Positions 61,831-64,000 of a DNA stretch of 64,000 nucleotides are shown in pieces. A model generated the notes under the pieces. It was not told where the DNA came from. It did no database searches and saw only the letters and a list, made by a program, of their open reading frames with translations. Origin of the DNA: an uncultured Psychroserpens sp. (lineage in GTDB: Bacteria > Bacteroidota > Bacteroidia > Flavobacteriales > Flavobacteriaceae). The stretch is taken from NCBI GenBank assembly GCA_947488655.1, contig CANKZZ010000002.1, positions 124,001-188,000 on the forward strand, written 5' to 3'. Both the position numbers and the translations under genes were made by a program. Positions within the stretch are counted from its first letter, which is position 1, and every line of letters starts with the position of its first letter.

Positions 61831-63393
61831 ATGCAATTAAATATAAAAAATAAGTTTACCAAAGAACTTCCATCAGATCCCATTACTAAAAACTCGAGAC
61901 GTCAGGTAAAAGAGGCTTGCTTCTCATACGTAACTCCAAAAAAAACACAGTCACCCAAAATGATGCATGTATCTCGAGATATGGCAAACACATTGGGTAT
62001 TCTCGATACAGATATTAAAAGCAAACAGTTTACTAATGTTTTTACAGGTAATGAGGTATTGTCAAATACAAGACCCTATGCAATGTGTTATGGAGGACAT
62101 CAATTTGGTAATTGGGCAGGACAATTGGGAGATGGTAGAGCTATAAATTTGTTTGAAATAGAGCATCATCATAAGCAATGGCAAGTCCAATTAAAAGGCG
62201 CAGGAGAAACACCATATTCTAGAACTGCAGATGGCTTAGCAGTTTTACGCTCATCAATTAGAGAATATCTTTGTAGCGAAGCGATGCACCATTTGGGAGT
62301 GCCAACAACACGAGCTTTATCTCTTGCTTTATCTGGCGATGAGGTTATGAGAGATATGTTGTATGACGGTAATCCAGCGTTAGAGAAAGGAGCAATTGTG
62401 TCACGTGTGGCACCTTCTTTTTTGCGCTTCGGAAATTTTGAAATCTTCGCAGCTAGGCAAGATCATAAAACTCTAAAAACTTTAACAGATTATACCATAA
62501 GGCACCATTTTTCGCATTTGGGAGAACCTTCAAAAGAAAACTATATTAAGTTTTTTGCAGAAGTCTCTAAGCGTACCCTTAAAATGATTATTCACTGGCA
62601 ACGTGTAGGTTTTGTTCATGGTGTGATGAACACAGATAATATGTCTATATTAGGATTAACGATAGATTATGGACCATATGGATGGCTAGAGGGATTTGAT
62701 TTTGGTTGGACACCAAACACGACCGATAATCAACACAAACGATATCGCTTCGGAAATCAGCCAAACATTGGTCTTTGGAATTTATACCAATTAGCCAATG
62801 CACTTTACCCATTAATAGAAGAGACAGAACCTTTAGAAACCATCTTAGAAAATTATAAGATTAATTTTGAAAAAGAATCGCTAGACATGATGCGTTCTAA
62901 ATTGGGTCTAAGCATGACTACAGATCAAGACAGTGAGTTGATTGAAAAGTTAGAACACGTGTTGTTGCTCACCGAAACAGATATGACCTTGTTTTTTAGA
63001 AATTTAAGTAAATTTAGAAAAGGTCATCCAGAACAAGGATTAGACATTATAAAAGATGCATTTTATACTCCTAATGAAGTCTCTGGTAAAATTGCACAAC
63101 AATGGAGAGAGTGGTTTAAAATCTACGATTTAAGGTTGGAGCAAGAGTCTTTAGAAAATGAAGCGAGACAAATAAAAATGAAAGCGTTTAACCCTAAATA
63201 TGTTCTTAGAAATTATATGGCTCAATTAGCAATAGATGATGCCAATAAAGGAGATTATAAATTAATTAATGAGTTGTTTCAGCTTTTAGAAAAACCATAT
63301 GATGAACAACCTCACAACGAAAAATGGTTTGCTAAACGTCCAGATTGGGCAAGACATAAAGTAGGATGCTCAATGTTATCATGCAGTTCTTAA
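61831..63393 (+). CDS. selO: Protein adenylyltransferase SelO (YdiU family)
   Basis: The 520-residue protein has the pseudokinase-fold motifs of SelO: CYGGHQFGNWAGQLGDGRAINLFE, QLKGAGETPYSRTADGLAVLRSSIREYL, VHGVMNTDNMSILGLTIDYGPYGWLEGFD and IGLWNLYQLANAL. SelO transfers AMP to Ser/Thr/Tyr of target proteins in redox response. The C-terminus GCSMLSCSS keeps the redox cysteine pair, with Cys in place of the selenocysteine of eukaryotic SelO. It is divergent from the HD-Pycsar-type gene and 20 nt upstream of a flavodoxin-fold gene, which may share its transcript. Confidence 0.95.
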   Translation: MQLNIKNKFTKELPSDPITKNSRRQVKEACFSYVTPKKTQSPKMMHVSRDMANTLGILDTDIKSKQFTNVFTGNEVLSNTRPYAMCYGGHQFGNWAGQLGDGRAINLFEIEHHHKQWQVQLKGAGETPYSRTADGLAVLRSSIREYLCSEAMHHLGVPTTRALSLALSGDEVMRDMLYDGNPALEKGAIVSRVAPSFLRFGNFEIFAARQDHKTLKTLTDYTIRHHFSHLGEPSKENYIKFFAEVSKRTLKMIIHWQRVGFVHGVMNTDNMSILGLTIDYGPYGWLEGFDFGWTPNTTDNQHKRYRFGNQPNIGLWNLYQLANALYPLIEETEPLETILENYKINFEKESLDMMRSKLGLSMTTDQDSELIEKLEHVLLLTETDMTLFFRNLSKFRKGHPEQGLDIIKDAFYTPNEVSGKIAQQWREWFKIYDLRLEQESLENEARQIKMKAFNPKYVLRNYMAQLAIDDANKGDYKLINELFQLLEKPYDEQPHNEKWFAKRPDWARHKVGCSMLSCSS

Positions 63394-63413
63394 ATATTTA
63401 AAAAAATAAAATT

Positions 63414-64000
63414 ATGGATTTTTCAAAACTTAAAGTGCTATATATTAATTGTACATTAAAGAAATCACCAGCTGTTAGCCATACAGAAACACTAATGAAA
63501 GTGTCTCAAAATATCTTAAAAAAAGAAAACGTTGCCTTTGAAACTGTTAGACTTATAGATACTGATGTAGCTGTTGGAGTTTATCCAGACATGACAGAGC
63601 ATGGTTGGGATAAAGACGAGTGGCCAGCTATTTATGAAAAAGTTATGGAGGCAGATATTCTTATTGTGGGTACGCCAATTTGGTTAGGTGAGAAATCATC
63701 AGAGGCACAAAAACTAATAGAACGCCTTTATGCAATGAGTAGCAAGACCAATGATAAAGGTCAATATATTTACTATGGTAAAGTTGGCGGTTGTATGGTT
63801 ACAGGTAATGAAGATGGAGTAAAACATTGTGCTATGGGAATTTTATATGCCTTACAGCATGTAGGTTACTCGGTACCTCCTCAAGCCGATTGTGGATGGA
63901 TTGGAGAAGTAGGTCCAGGACCAAGTTATGGCGATACCGAATGGAAAGGAGAGACCATTAATCCACCAGTTGGTTTTAACTCAGGTTTTACTAATAGAAA
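63414..64000 (+). CDS. Flavodoxin-fold NAD(P)H-dependent oxidoreductase (cut by window end)
   Basis: ATG 63414 opens a frame that runs off the window after 195 complete codons. The start LKVLYINCTLKKSP matches the FMN-phosphate-binding loop of flavodoxin-like NADPH:FMN reductases. ADILIVGTPIWLGEKSSEAQKLIERL and GGCMVTGNEDGVKHCAMGILYAL are typical of the same family. It should be a cytoplasmic flavoprotein using NAD(P)H. The true end is outside the window. Co-transcription with selO (20-nt gap) is plausible and fits a redox theme. Confidence 0.85.
   Translation, partial: MDFSKLKVLYINCTLKKSPAVSHTETLMKVSQNILKKENVAFETVRLIDTDVAVGVYPDMTEHGWDKDEWPAIYEKVMEADILIVGTPIWLGEKSSEAQKLIERLYAMSSKTNDKGQYIYYGKVGGCMVTGNEDGVKHCAMGILYALQHVGYSVPPQADCGWIGEVGPGPSYGDTEWKGETINPPVGFNSGFTNR

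Noticed and set aside
1-64000. CRISPR array, insertion sequence, prophage or integrative element
   Set aside because: No regularly spaced repeats, transposase, integrase, phage structural gene or tRNA-flanking direct repeat was seen. Both tRNA genes are followed at once by their own terminators and ordinary sequence.

Overview
The window looks like chromosomal DNA of a marine-type member of the Flavobacteriaceae (Bacteroidota). It is AT-rich and encodes a SusC/SusD pair. Two proteins carry type IX secretion (T9SS) C-terminal sorting tails. Bacteroidota -7 boxes (TAnnTTTG) precede many genes, sometimes with TTTG 19 nt upstream, and Shine-Dalgarno sequences are largely absent. DUF4230, DUF4407, DUF5706-type and BlaI/M56 genes also fit this group. 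The genus cannot be fixed from the sequence alone.

Left part (1-31.6 kb): the 3' end of dnaE, trxA, a clpP paralogue and a DUF58 gene lead to tRNA-Asp. A structured 650-nt gap follows, with a strong promoter and a 56-aa secreted peptide gene. Next is a TPR sensor kinase/response regulator pair. Just downstream of that pair lie two tandem 19-bp repeats, a -7 box and a terminator that together could define a small RNA of about 90 nt. The region then holds two separate BlaI-M56 peptidase units, at 8.4-12.3 kb and 25.3-28.4 kb. Between them are a membrane-protein/glycosyltransferase cluster on the minus strand, ruvC, an LRR lipoprotein, hemW, a cyclase-family gene and a run of small conserved genes (DUF4230, MmcQ/YjbR, PhnA, DUF1272, STAS). 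A secreted M28 peptidase, an M20 dipeptidase and tRNA-Leu close the section.

Centre (31.7-58 kb): a large alpha-glucan utilisation locus (PUL). The minus-strand arm encodes SusC, SusD, a SusE-like protein with a duplicated domain, and a T9SS-exported GH13 amylase. The plus-strand arm encodes a LacI regulator, an MFS sugar transporter, beta-phosphoglucomutase, GH65 maltose phosphorylase, three GH13 lipoproteins, an esterase-like lipoprotein, GH31, GH97 and a small VGIGTTTP surface protein. The proposed flow is surface cleavage of starch or glycogen, SusCD uptake, periplasmic trimming by GH13/GH31/GH97, MFS import of maltose, phosphorolysis by GH65 and isomerisation of beta-glucose-1-phosphate by PgmB. 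A perfect CG-centred palindrome between susC and lacI is the likely operator. Both arms contain an internal intrinsic terminator that probably grades expression.

Right end (58-64 kb): a GAF-domain protein whose stop codon overlaps that of a convergent gene fusing an HD phosphohydrolase domain to a Pycsar-effector-like (DUF5706-type) membrane domain, then selO, then the start of a flavodoxin-fold oxidoreductase gene that runs off the edge.

The least expected signals are: an octamer, CTTCGGAA, found about 26 times by eye where roughly one is expected; the HD-Pycsar-effector fusion; the candidate small RNA next to the two-component system; and a BlaI operator that coincides with a textbook Bacteroidota promoter. 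All similarity-based names come from recognised motifs; no database search was run.
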